Of a DNA stretch of 35,166 nucleotides, positions 1-8,800 are shown piece by piece. The stretch comes from Fibrobacterota bacterium. Its GTDB lineage: Bacteria; Fibrobacterota; Fibrobacteria; UBA11236. Under the pieces are notes generated by a model. It saw nothing but the letters and a program-made list of their open reading frames with translations, made no database searches and had not been told where the DNA came from. The DNA lies in NCBI GenBank assembly GCA_023249635.1, contig JAHFCH010000047.1, positions 1 through 35,166 on the forward strand. The letters run 5' to 3'. Every line of letters begins with the position of its first letter. The stretch's first letter is position 1. The translations under genes were made by a program, and so were the position numbers.

Positions 1-388
1 CGATTTCGGCCAAGGGATACGCGCCCGTTGCCACTATGCTATCCATGATTCCGTCCAGGATGCGGAAGTCGTAAACGGGACGGCCCTGGGCATCCTCGCT
101 ATACACGTTGGTGGAACCCCATTTCAAGGCGGCCGTGCCGTCGCCGCTATTGAGCAGGAAATGGGTGCGCACGAAAACCGACTCAGGGTTGAAGGCCTTG
201 ATATCCCGCAGCAGTGTGGAACCCGCGGCCATCGTGGTGTAGTTGGCTTCGTCGTAGCCATGGTAAGACCAGACCGGTTTCAGCGGCGTGCCGGGAACGC
301 TGGCGTCGACGGAAATCGCGATGGGAGCTTGAGCCTCGGCCATGGAGACGGCAAGACACGTGGCCGCGAAGATAAGACCCGCGTTCAA
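1..388 (-). CDS. GH39 family beta-xylosidase, N-terminal part (truncated by window edge)
   Basis: Only the first 129 residues are inside the window; the gene continues beyond position 1. The translation starts with a hydrophobic signal-like segment (GLIFAATCLAVSMAEAQA) and then reads like the N-terminus of family 39 xylan 1,4-beta-xylosidases: WSYHGYDEANYT, VRTHFLLNSGDG, LKWGSTNVYSED, PVYDFRILDGIMD and PLAEI. Known members release xylose from xylo-oligosaccharides; the catalytic glutamates lie outside the window, so activity cannot be judged. I chose the TTG at 386-388: it overlaps the stop of the upstream dehydrogenase gene in a TTGA arrangement, and GGGAG lies 7 nt before it, which suggests translational coupling. 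The ATG at 341-343 is the alternative, but it would cut off the signal peptide. It is the third gene of a minus-strand unit with two exported propeller dehydrogenases. Confidence 0.82.
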   Translation of the reverse strand, partial: MNAGLIFAATCLAVSMAEAQAPIAISVDASVPGTPLKPVWSYHGYDEANYTTMAAGSTLLRDIKAFNPESVFVRTHFLLNSGDGTAALKWGSTNVYSEDAQGRPVYDFRILDGIMDSIVATGAYPLAEI

Positions 389-2031
389 ACGCCCGCTCCC
401 GCCCCGATCGCGCGTACCCTCAAGACACCGGGATGGCCCTGCGGCAGGCGGCCGGCTTTTACCCAGGACCAGATTTTCCGCCCCTGGGGATCGAAAGCTT
501 CCGCGCTCCGGCAGGCCGCAGCGGGCTTCCAGGTGCTGCGCGGGGCCAGCATGGACCAGTCCGCCCTGTGCGCGCGCGGTCCCACGGCTACGCCGACCGG
601 ATCGGCGGGCCCGGTGTAATCGAGCTTAACCAGATTCCCATGCCCGGCATTATGCGGGTAGGCGCCGTTGTCCCCCCAGCCCAGGAAATACAAGGCGCCG
701 TCGGGTCCTATCTTGGCGTCGATGGGATTGGCGATGGGATTCGTGGTGGTTTGATCCCAGAAGCGTTTAACCTCTACCAGCTTGCCCGCATCGTCCACCT
801 GCACGGCATGGATCAGGCTGCGGGAGAAATCGAAGATGAACAGATGCCCGTCGAAATAGCGGGGAAGCTTGTTGGGCGAGGCGAGGGTGGCGTCGAAGCG
901 GTATACGGGGCCGAGCATGGAGGTGTTGGTGGACCCGCTGCCGAAGATGGGGAAGGCGCTGCCGGTGGAATTGTAGGGATACCAGATAAGGGCCGGCCGC
1001 GCGGCAGGTAACTTGGCAATGCCGGTATTATTCGCGGAGGTATTGCTCAATGCGGCGGGATCATAGGTAGCGCCCGCGTTACCGGTGGCGTAATCCAGCG
1101 CGGGGTAGCAGAAATTGTTCCCAACGCAATAGGGCCAGCCGTAATAGCCCGCATCCTTCGCGAGGTTCACTTCGTCGTATCCACGCGGGCCCATATCGGC
1201 CTTATCGGCCATGGCGTTGGGCCCGGGTTCGGCCCAGAACAGCCAACCCGTTTTCGCGTCCACGGTGATGCGGAAAGGGTGGCGCAAACCCATGGCGAAG
1301 ATTTCCGGCCGCGTTTTGGCGGTGCCGGGCGCGAACAGGTTGCCGGCCGGAACCGTATAGGTGCCGTCTTCTTCGGGATGGATGCGCAGGATCTTGCGGC
1401 GCAAATCGTTGGAATTGGCCGCCGAGCGCTGGGCGTCGTAATCCGGGCGGGTGGGATCGCGCGGGGCGTATCCGGTGCCCGTTCCGGAGAAGATGTTCTT
1501 GGTATTGTCGGCCAGCCCTATGTAGAGATTGCCGTCGGGCCCGAAGGCCAGGCAACCGGTGTTGTGCTCGTCCGCAGCGCCCAGGGAATATGGAACGCTA
1601 AGCAGATCCTTGCGGGAGGCGACGTCGATGGCGCCGGTGGCCAGGGCCGCGAAGCGGGCCACTACGATGGAGGGAGCGGGGGTGAGGGTGCCGAAGAGGA
1701 TGAATACGCGTTGATTGGTCTGGAAAGCCGGGTCCAGGACCAGGCTATGCAAGCCATCCTCACGGACGTTTGAGGCGGGCAAGGTACCCGCCGGCGTCGT
1801 TTGCCCGGTCTTGGGATCGAGCAGGTGGATGGCTCCTTCCTTGGACAGGATATAGATGCGCCCGTCGGGACGGAACGCCATCTGGGTGGGATCGGAGAGC
1901 CCGCTCGCCAGTATGGTGGTACGGAAAAGCCCCCGGGCAGGTTGCGATTGGGCCGACGCGGATGCTAGGACGCAAAGGCTTGCGGCGAGAGTGAGCCATG
2001 GGAACCGTAAGGGATTTCGCGGCTTCTGCAT
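385..2031 (-). CDS. Exported PQQ-type glucose/sorbosone dehydrogenase-like beta-propeller protein
   Basis: 548 residues from the ATG at 2029-2031, preceded by GGAAGGAT. A signal peptide (LTLAASLCVLASASAQS) predicts export. The body matches the soluble aldose/sorbosone dehydrogenase fold (GSDH family): SGLSDPTQMAFRPDGRIYIL, EHNTGCLAFGPDGNLYIGL near residues 155-173, LRRKILRIHPEEDG near 210-223, GLRHPFRITVD at 248-258, then GYDEVNLAKDAGYYGWPY. Family members oxidise sugars at C1 using PQQ, but many relatives have unknown substrates. No CxxCH heme site is present, so an electron acceptor is not visible. A C-terminal tail of about 60 residues contains FDPQGRKIW followed by LPQGHPGVLRVR, like short sorting-type beta domains. 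It lies 86 nt after the upstream dehydrogenase gene and overlaps the GH39 gene downstream, so the three are probably one operon. The open frame extends upstream to 2184, but that part lacks a plausible start and overlaps the preceding gene. Confidence 0.85.
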   Translation of the reverse strand: MQKPRNPLRFPWLTLAASLCVLASASAQSQPARGLFRTTILASGLSDPTQMAFRPDGRIYILSKEGAIHLLDPKTGQTTPAGTLPASNVREDGLHSLVLDPAFQTNQRVFILFGTLTPAPSIVVARFAALATGAIDVASRKDLLSVPYSLGAADEHNTGCLAFGPDGNLYIGLADNTKNIFSGTGTGYAPRDPTRPDYDAQRSAANSNDLRRKILRIHPEEDGTYTVPAGNLFAPGTAKTRPEIFAMGLRHPFRITVDAKTGWLFWAEPGPNAMADKADMGPRGYDEVNLAKDAGYYGWPYCVGNNFCYPALDYATGNAGATYDPAALSNTSANNTGIAKLPAARPALIWYPYNSTGSAFPIFGSGSTNTSMLGPVYRFDATLASPNKLPRYFDGHLFIFDFSRSLIHAVQVDDAGKLVEVKRFWDQTTTNPIANPIDAKIGPDGALYFLGWGDNGAYPHNAGHGNLVKLDYTGPADPVGVAVGPRAHRADWSMLAPRSTWKPAAACRSAEAFDPQGRKIWSWVKAGRLPQGHPGVLRVRAIGAGAGV

Positions 2032-2117
2032 ATCCTTCCAATCTACCTTCCGGCCCTGTCTGGAAACGGCCGCGGCCGCGGCGCATTCCCGGTAATTCGC
2101 GCCGCTTTTCACCCCCA

Positions 2118-4397
2118 TCAGAGACCTGCTCCCGGCGCGATCTTGCCGCGCAGCCAGGCGCCCCCGGTACCGCGGAATTCCCATGCGTATAAAGGTTGAT
2201 CCAGGGAGACCGTTGCGGGAGACCAGATTCCGGCCGCGGCATCATAGCGCGCGCGAAAGGCCGAGCGTCCGCGCATATCGTACAGCCTCAGCTCCCCGGT
2301 GGAAAGGCGGCCGTTGGGCAAGAGGCGCAGGCCGCCGGCCATGGTCGCGAAGCGCACGTCGCCGCGCGGTTGCACGGCCCCGGGGGCGGGTGCGCCCAGG
2401 GCTACGGGGTCCAATGCCGGCGCGCATGGGGCGGTTGCCGCCGAAGCGATTCCCGCTGCCGTTACCGCGGTAGTGGCGGTGGCATCGATATCCCGATAGG
2501 TATTCCAGATGGCGGTAAGCCCCGCGGGCTTGTCCGCGATTTCGGACAATGCCACCAGTGCCTGCAGGCGCACATGGCCATGCGCATCGTTGACGGAGCA
2601 GCGATCGCTGATAGCCTGCGCCGAGGCGGTGGTGCGCGGCATGGCCCGCAAGGCATTGCGACGCACCCCGACAGCCGGATGCAAGAGCAATTTGCTGAGG
2701 ATGGGATTCCAACGCGCCGCTTCCGAAACCATTTCGAACCTTCCCAATCCGGCCAGGGTCCAAAGCGCATGCACCACGCGCGGATTGTTATCCACCGCGT
2801 CCACGGTCTTGTCCTTGCTCAGGATGTCTTCCAGCAGGGTACCCAGTTCCGGGGAATAGCCCTTGCCGATCAGCAGCCGCTGGGCATGCAGGCGCCACAA
2901 CATGTTGGTGTTCCCCAGGGCGTCCACCAATTGCGGGACGGTCGCGGCGGCCAGGTTGAGCACCGGTTCGACCTTTCCGTCCGCCGGGACGATGCGGTAA
3001 ATGCGGCTGCGGGACTTGTCGCGCAGGCTGTTTTCCCATGCCCCGCCCATGCCCGAAGGGCTGGCGGGATTGTGCAGGAACAGGTAGTTGTACCAGTCCA
3101 GCACCCATAAGGCCCCGTCCGGTCCGGTGCGGGTTTCGATAGGCGCCACCCAGGCATCCGTGGCGGCGAAAATGTTGGAGCGCTCCGGGCCCGGCAGGCG
3201 TATGGCTTTCCAACTGCTCCCCGTAACCGTCGCGTTACCGCTCACGACCAGGCTGTCCTGGTTGCAGAGTTTGCTCGCGCCTTCGCAGGTGAAGGCGAAC
3301 CGGTTCCAGTACTTGCGCGGGAAAAGCCGCGCGGTGTAGAACTCGAGCCCGGATACCGCGGTGGTTTGGGAGGTGAACCAGCCTTGCGCGTTCTTCCCCG
3401 TCGAACCCTCCCAGAGATACCGATCGCCGGTGATAGGATAGTAGGCGTTATTGGGATAATTCCCGTTGGCCGTGCGGATATCCAATGCGGATCCGCCCTG
3501 TACGGCGGAATGGTTGATATGCGGCGAGAGCGTAGCCCCGGATTGGAACCATTGCCCGTCTTCCATCTGGCCGATGCCGTGGGCGTTGGCGGGCCCGCCG
3601 CTCCAGACCTGGAATTCGGTCTTGGCGTGACCCAAGGCGGTATGCCGGAAACGCCACATGCGGCCCCCGCCGCAATTGGTGCCGTTCACGGTGCAGCCGT
3701 TGTACCCGGTATGGCCGTAGATCCAATTGTCCAAACCGTAACGCAGGCTGTTGATGCCCCCGTGGGTGTCGTACCCGTTGGTGGGGCCCATGCCCGAAAA
3801 CAGGATCTGCGGCGTTCCCGCGGTATCGTTCTTATTGGGGAAGAAGGCCACGTACGGGACCATGGCGACCACCACGCCGCCATTGACCACTTCGATTCCC
3901 TGCGGCATGTTCAGCCCATCGCGGAACACCTTGAATTTGTCCATCACCCTGTCCCCGTCGGTATCCTCAAGGATCACGATGCGATCGAGGCCGCCGGTGA
4001 ATTTCTGATCCGTTACGCTGTTGGAAGCGTTGCGGATGATATTGGGATAACTCTTGGGTTCCACCGCCCATAGGCGACCGCGTTCGTCGAAGGTGAAATC
4101 CTGCAGGTAGGCGATGGCCCCCGGCATTTCTTCCGAGGCCCACAATTCGGCCCGCAGCCCCGGCGAGACCTCGATGCAATTGATCGACTGCGCCGCTTTC
4201 AGGGGCGTCTGGACGGTGTTTACGGGAAAGCTGGAGGCGGGATTGGGCTGGATCGGGAACTGACTCCAGCGATCATCCGCCGGCGCCGCATACCGCGTCA
4301 AAGCGGGACAGTCCCCGGATTTCAGAACCGGAATCGCGGCCAAAACCGGACCCGACAGGAATGATAAAGTGAATGCGATCCTGACCAAACTGCTCAT
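2118..4397 (-). CDS. Exported membrane-bound-dehydrogenase-type beta-propeller with HEAT-like repeats
   Basis: 759 residues from the ATG at 4395-4397, with CGGAG 5 nt upstream; a GTG six bases earlier is possible. A signal peptide (about residues 1-20, ending GPVLA) is followed by a propeller typical of the 'putative membrane-bound dehydrogenase' family common in Planctomycetes and Verrucomicrobia: LQDFTFDERGRLWAVE, RIVILEDTDGDRVMDKF, GLNMPQGIEVV, DTHGGINSLRYGLDNWIYGH and GPDGALWVLDWYNYLF. After about residue 490 come alpha-helical HEAT-like stretches (VVHALWTLAGLGRFE, VRRNALRAMPR, VRLQALVALSEI). Many relatives end in a cytochrome c domain; here there is no CxxCH. Instead the protein ends in a tail with LRLYDMRGR and LDQPLYAWEFRG, like the sorting-type tails on other exported proteins in the window. 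Paired cysteines in the propeller suggest disulfides outside the cytoplasm. Substrate unknown; sugar or alcohol oxidation is inferred from family and neighbours. Confidence 0.82.
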   Translation of the reverse strand: MSSLVRIAFTLSFLSGPVLAAIPVLKSGDCPALTRYAAPADDRWSQFPIQPNPASSFPVNTVQTPLKAAQSINCIEVSPGLRAELWASEEMPGAIAYLQDFTFDERGRLWAVEPKSYPNIIRNASNSVTDQKFTGGLDRIVILEDTDGDRVMDKFKVFRDGLNMPQGIEVVNGGVVVAMVPYVAFFPNKNDTAGTPQILFSGMGPTNGYDTHGGINSLRYGLDNWIYGHTGYNGCTVNGTNCGGGRMWRFRHTALGHAKTEFQVWSGGPANAHGIGQMEDGQWFQSGATLSPHINHSAVQGGSALDIRTANGNYPNNAYYPITGDRYLWEGSTGKNAQGWFTSQTTAVSGLEFYTARLFPRKYWNRFAFTCEGASKLCNQDSLVVSGNATVTGSSWKAIRLPGPERSNIFAATDAWVAPIETRTGPDGALWVLDWYNYLFLHNPASPSGMGGAWENSLRDKSRSRIYRIVPADGKVEPVLNLAAATVPQLVDALGNTNMLWRLHAQRLLIGKGYSPELGTLLEDILSKDKTVDAVDNNPRVVHALWTLAGLGRFEMVSEAARWNPILSKLLLHPAVGVRRNALRAMPRTTASAQAISDRCSVNDAHGHVRLQALVALSEIADKPAGLTAIWNTYRDIDATATTAVTAAGIASAATAPCAPALDPVALGAPAPGAVQPRGDVRFATMAGGLRLLPNGRLSTGELRLYDMRGRSAFRARYDAAAGIWSPATVSLDQPLYAWEFRGTGGAWLRGKIAPGAGL

Positions 4398-4518
4398 TGT
4401 CACTCCGTGACGTGCAGCTTGGCCCCCCCTCGAACGGATTCAATGTAATGCGAAAAAGCGCGCCGCGTCGGTATTTTTTCGGCGGAAATCCGCGGCCCGA
4501 CCGGAATCCCGGCGCTAT

Positions 4519-5769
4519 TCAGCGATCTTTGGGACCCCACTCCATCCGTTCGAACGCGCCCAGCCGGAACCTGATTTGGATTTCGTTGCCGGTCCCGTCC
4601 GGTTGCGTGCCCGTGCCCTGGAGCGCGAAATCCTTGAGCAAGAGACCCACCTCAAACCCGAACAGCACGTGTCTGGCGATCAGGATATCGCCGCCCGCGC
4701 CCAGGATGACGCCGGTCTCATCCTTCAATATCCCGCCATTGTGGTACTCTTTGCCGCTGATCTTGGCCGTCTCCTTGAAATCGGTTTTGATCACTCCCAA
4801 GATCCCGTGAGCGCCCATGTCGGCGTTGGAGTTGCTCTTCATCTTGCCGAACAACAGTTCGAAGGTATAGTCGTGCCGCGCGATTTTCCAGGCTTGGAGT
4901 TCACCGCCTTGGGCGGCGATGTCGGCTTGGAAGCCGCTATAGATCCGGCTTGCGAGGGTATAGGTGGAGTAGGCATACCCGGCGCGGAAACCTATGGCGC
5001 CGTTCCAGGACAGGTAGGCCCGGATCCCGAGGGGAACCTGATCCAACTCCGCGAAATCGTTGAAGTCGAAATGCTGGACTTCCTGTTCGAAGGGCGTGCC
5101 TTCGTTCTCCGTCTTATCATCGGACATGCCGATGGCGGCCCCGGCCGACGCTTCCAGACCATAGTCCAGGCGATCGGTAGTGAGGTCGGAGAGCTCGTCG
5201 CCTCCCCCTGCGCGTTTGGCGGCCGCGGAACGACCGGGACGCGGGACCATTTTTTTCCGGCCCGCCAGGTCCCGGCTCACCTCCCGCAGGGCGGAACGGG
5301 TGTCCGCGCAGGCGATGCGTCCCAGCGCCAGCGGGGCATAGGAGTCGCGGAAAATGACCAGGTATACGCAGGAATCCCCGCGTTCCTTAATCGCCAGGAC
5401 CGGACTGGAAAGGGAATCGAAGGCCGCTTCTTGGGCGGGTCCTTTGGCGGAGAGCTCGGCGCGTCTGGCATCGGGGGCGGCGTTCAGGAAAGCCGAATAA
5501 ATGTATTCGTCCCGGGCGCCGGCAGTGGGCTTGGCGTAAGGGTGCGATTGGCAGGTGGCGGGTTGGAGGTCTTCCCCCTGGAGGCTATCGCAGGCCCAGC
5601 GCTTTGCGGAACCGTCGGAGGTATCGGCATGCCAGACTACCAGATCATAGATCCCGTCGGCCGGGAGCACCTGTTTCTGCGTGAGCCAAAGTTTCGCATG
5701 CGCTTGCGTGGCCGCCAAGGCCAATACGATGCACCCCAAACGGGCGCACCATGAAAAATGGTGCTTCAT
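4519..5769 (-). CDS. Uncharacterised secreted or outer-membrane protein
   Basis: I do not recognise this 416-residue protein. It starts with a clear signal peptide (MKHHFSWCARLGCIVLALAA, cleavage likely after AHA at residue 25), and the ATG has GGAG upstream. Residues 26-190 form a soluble-looking part with four cysteines that may pair. Around residues 165-190 a basic linker (RDLAGRKKMVPRPGR) leads to a C-terminal half rich in alternating polar and aromatic strands with many glycines (LGIRAYLSWNGAIGFRAGYA, GILGVIKTDF, VILGAGGDILIARHVLFGFE, IQIRFRLGAF), which resembles an outer-membrane beta-barrel of roughly eight to ten strands. It stands alone, 92 nt after dnaE and 121 nt before the dehydrogenase operon. 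Barrel topology is my inference; the export signal is visible. Confidence 0.7.
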   Translation of the reverse strand: MKHHFSWCARLGCIVLALAATQAHAKLWLTQKQVLPADGIYDLVVWHADTSDGSAKRWACDSLQGEDLQPATCQSHPYAKPTAGARDEYIYSAFLNAAPDARRAELSAKGPAQEAAFDSLSSPVLAIKERGDSCVYLVIFRDSYAPLALGRIACADTRSALREVSRDLAGRKKMVPRPGRSAAAKRAGGGDELSDLTTDRLDYGLEASAGAAIGMSDDKTENEGTPFEQEVQHFDFNDFAELDQVPLGIRAYLSWNGAIGFRAGYAYSTYTLASRIYSGFQADIAAQGGELQAWKIARHDYTFELLFGKMKSNSNADMGAHGILGVIKTDFKETAKISGKEYHNGGILKDETGVILGAGGDILIARHVLFGFEVGLLLKDFALQGTGTQPDGTGNEIQIRFRLGAFERMEWGPKDR

Positions 5770-5861
5770 TCCGGACTCCGGTACGACGGTTATTCTCGGG
5801 AAAAACGGGCCGGGGGAATATAGTTATTCCGGAGTGCTTTTTGCCGCGGGAAATTCGCGAT

Positions 5862-8800
5862 TCAGTACGACTTGGCGCTGAGCCAGACGTTCTCTTCGCC
5901 CACCAGGCCCGCCAGGGAGCGGGTGCAGGCCTGATCCGGGGTCAGCTTGAGCTTTTCGCTGACCATGGCGATTTCGCCCTCGCCTTGATGCTCCATGTGG
6001 AGCACGAGCTGGCAATTGCCCTCGTATTCCGAACAGGTATCGTGCAGGCGGGCCACGTTGGGTTCGAGAAGCCCCACGGTCTTGAGCCGCACGTGCACGC
6101 TGCGGCTCAGCTTCTCCCGCGATTCCTGCAGGTTTATCACCTTCTGGGCGTTGAGCTTGAACATGGCCTGTTCATCATTCCAGGTGAGATTACCGCGGAT
6201 AAGGACCATGGAATCGATCTCGACCATGCTGCGCACTTCTTCGAACACGTCGGACCACAGGGTCACCTCGACCTTGCCCACAAAATCCTCAAGCTCGGCG
6301 AAGGCGAAAGTGCGGTTATCCTTGGCCGAGATCTTGGTCTTGAGGCGCGTGATCATGCCGCCCAATACCACGGGAGCGCCCTGGGGACCTCGGAAGCGCT
6401 CGCCTTCCTTGGGCCGCTCCTGCTTCACTTCGCCTACGCATTGCCTTAGGCGATCGGCATCGAGAGGGCATGTGGTGAAGCCCTTGAGCTCGATGCGGTA
6501 GGGCTCCAGCGGATGTCCGCTGAGGTATAGCCCCAGCACTTCCTTTTCCTTCTCGAGCATTTCGTTATAAGGCCAAGGATCAACGTTGGGAAGCTGCGGC
6601 TCACCGGTGTCCAGGGCCGGGCCTTCGCCTGCGGGGGCGCTGCCCATGTCGAACAGAGAGACCTGACCGATGGACTTGTCCTGCTGGAAGGATTGCGCGT
6701 AGGCGAGGGCGGACTCGGCGGCGGCGAATTGCTGCGCGCGGTTGCCCGGGATCTCGTCAGGCATCGCGCCGCCCAGGATCAGGGACTCCAAGGCGCGTCG
6801 GTTCAGGTACTGCGAGTCGACGCGTTTGCACAAATCGAAGATGGTGGTGAAGGGCCCATGCTTGCCGCGCTCTTCCACTATGCGCTCCACGGCCGAGAGC
6901 CCTACGTTCTTGATGCCGCCCAGCCCGTACACGATCTTGCCTTCGCGCACGGTATACTTGGCCTGGCTGGAATTGATATCGGGGAAGAGGACTTCCAGGC
7001 CCATCGATTTGCAATCGTTGAGCAGCACGACCAGGCGCGCGGTATCGTGCATTTCCGAGTTCATATTGGCGGCCATGAACTGGGCCGGCCAATGGGCCTT
7101 GAGGTAGGCGGTCTGGAAGGCGACGGTGGCGTAGGCGGCGGAATGCGACTTGTTGAAGGCGTAGCTGGAAAAGGGAACCAGCACTTCCCAGATGCGCTCG
7201 GCCAGCTTGGGATCGTAGCCGCGCTGCTTGGCCCCGTCGACGAACTTGGGCCGCAGCTCGTCCATCTTCTTGACGTCCTTCTTGGCCATGGCGCGGCGCA
7301 AGAGATCGGCGCCGCCCAGGGAGAAGCCCGCCAGTACCTGGGCCAGTTGCATCACCTGCTCCTGGTACACGATGACGCCGTAGGTCTCCTTGAGGATGGG
7401 CTCCAGGTTCTCGTGGTAGCAATCCACCTCTTCGCGGCCGTTCTTGCGGCCGATGTATTGGGGGATGTACTCCATGGGGCCCGGGCGGTAGAGCGCGTTC
7501 ATGGCGATGAGATCTTCGATGACGTTGGGCTTGAGCTTGCGCAGGTAGTCCTGCATGCCGCCCGATTCGAACTGGAACACGCCCACCGTCATGCCCTTGC
7601 CCAGCAACTGGAAGGTCTTGGGGTCTTCCTCGGGCAGCTTGAGGGGATCGATTTCCACGCCGGAGGCTTCCTTGATCTGGGCCAGGCAATCCTGGATCAC
7701 GGAAAGATTGCGCAGTCCCAGGAAGTCCATCTTGAGCAGGCCGATGCTCTCTGAGAAGGTCATGTCGTACTGGATCATGACCTGGCCCGAATCGGGCTGG
7801 CGGTACAGGGGCGCGAAGTTGACGACCGCGCGGGGCGCGATGATGACGGCGGCGGCGTGCATGCCGGCCTGGCGCACCAGGCTTTCCAGGGCCAAAGCGT
7901 AATTCCACATCTGCCGGTAGGGTTCGCCGCCGGCCTCGATGGCCTTCATGGCGTCCGGGATGTCCGAGACGTAGGTGTTCTCCTGCTTCTTGTCGGAATC
8001 GGGGCGCACCAGGCCTTTGGTGAGCGCAGGGATGAATTTGTTGAGCTTGTCGACTTCCTTGTGATCGATGCCCAATACGCGCGCCACGTCCTTGAGGGCC
8101 GCCTTGGCCTTGAGGCGGCCGTAGGTCACGATCTGGGCCACCGATTCGGTGCCGTATTTATCCACCACGTACTGGATGACGGCCTGGCGGCCGTTGTCCG
8201 AGAAGTCGGTATCGATATCGGGCATGGACACGCGTTCCGGATTCAGGAAGCGCTCGAACAGCAGGTTGAATCGGATGGGATCGACGTCGGTGATGCCTAC
8301 CGCGTAGGAGACCAGGGAGCCCACGGCGGAACCGCGGCCCGGGCCCACGGGAATGCCCATGCCTTTGGCGGCGTTGATGAAATCCTGGACGATGAGCATG
8401 TAGCCAGCGACCTTCATGTTCTTCATCACCTCGAGCTCGAATTCCAGGCGCTGCTTGAGCTCCGGGGTCGGCTCCTGGTAACGTTTCGCCAGGCCTTCGC
8501 GGGACAGGTGGGCCAGGTAAGCGTCCGCGTCCGGATATCCTTCGGGAATGGGGAATTGCGGATGATGCAGCTTGCCGAACTCGATGGTCACGTTGCAGCG
8601 CTCGGCTATGAGCACGGTATTCTCGATGGCGCCGGGAAAATCCCCGAACAGCGCGGCCATCTCTTCGCCGGAGCGCAGGTAATACTGATCCGAATTGAAG
8701 CGGGGCCGCCCCGGCTCCTTCAGCTTCCAGCCCCCGGCGATGCAAAGCATCACGTCATGGGCCTCGAAATCCTCGCGCTTGAGGAAATGCACGTCGTTGA

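Noticed and set aside
4440-4500. Hairpin near the T-run at 4471-4476 considered as a terminator of the orphan protein gene
   Set aside because: The T-run precedes the stem on the plus strand and gives an A-run after the stem on the minus strand, so it has the wrong polarity for the minus-strand genes.
4576-5754. A 392-codon plus-strand frame opposite the orphan secreted protein
   Set aside because: The minus-strand frame has a signal peptide and a ribosome-binding site; the plus-strand one has neither and looks like an antisense shadow.
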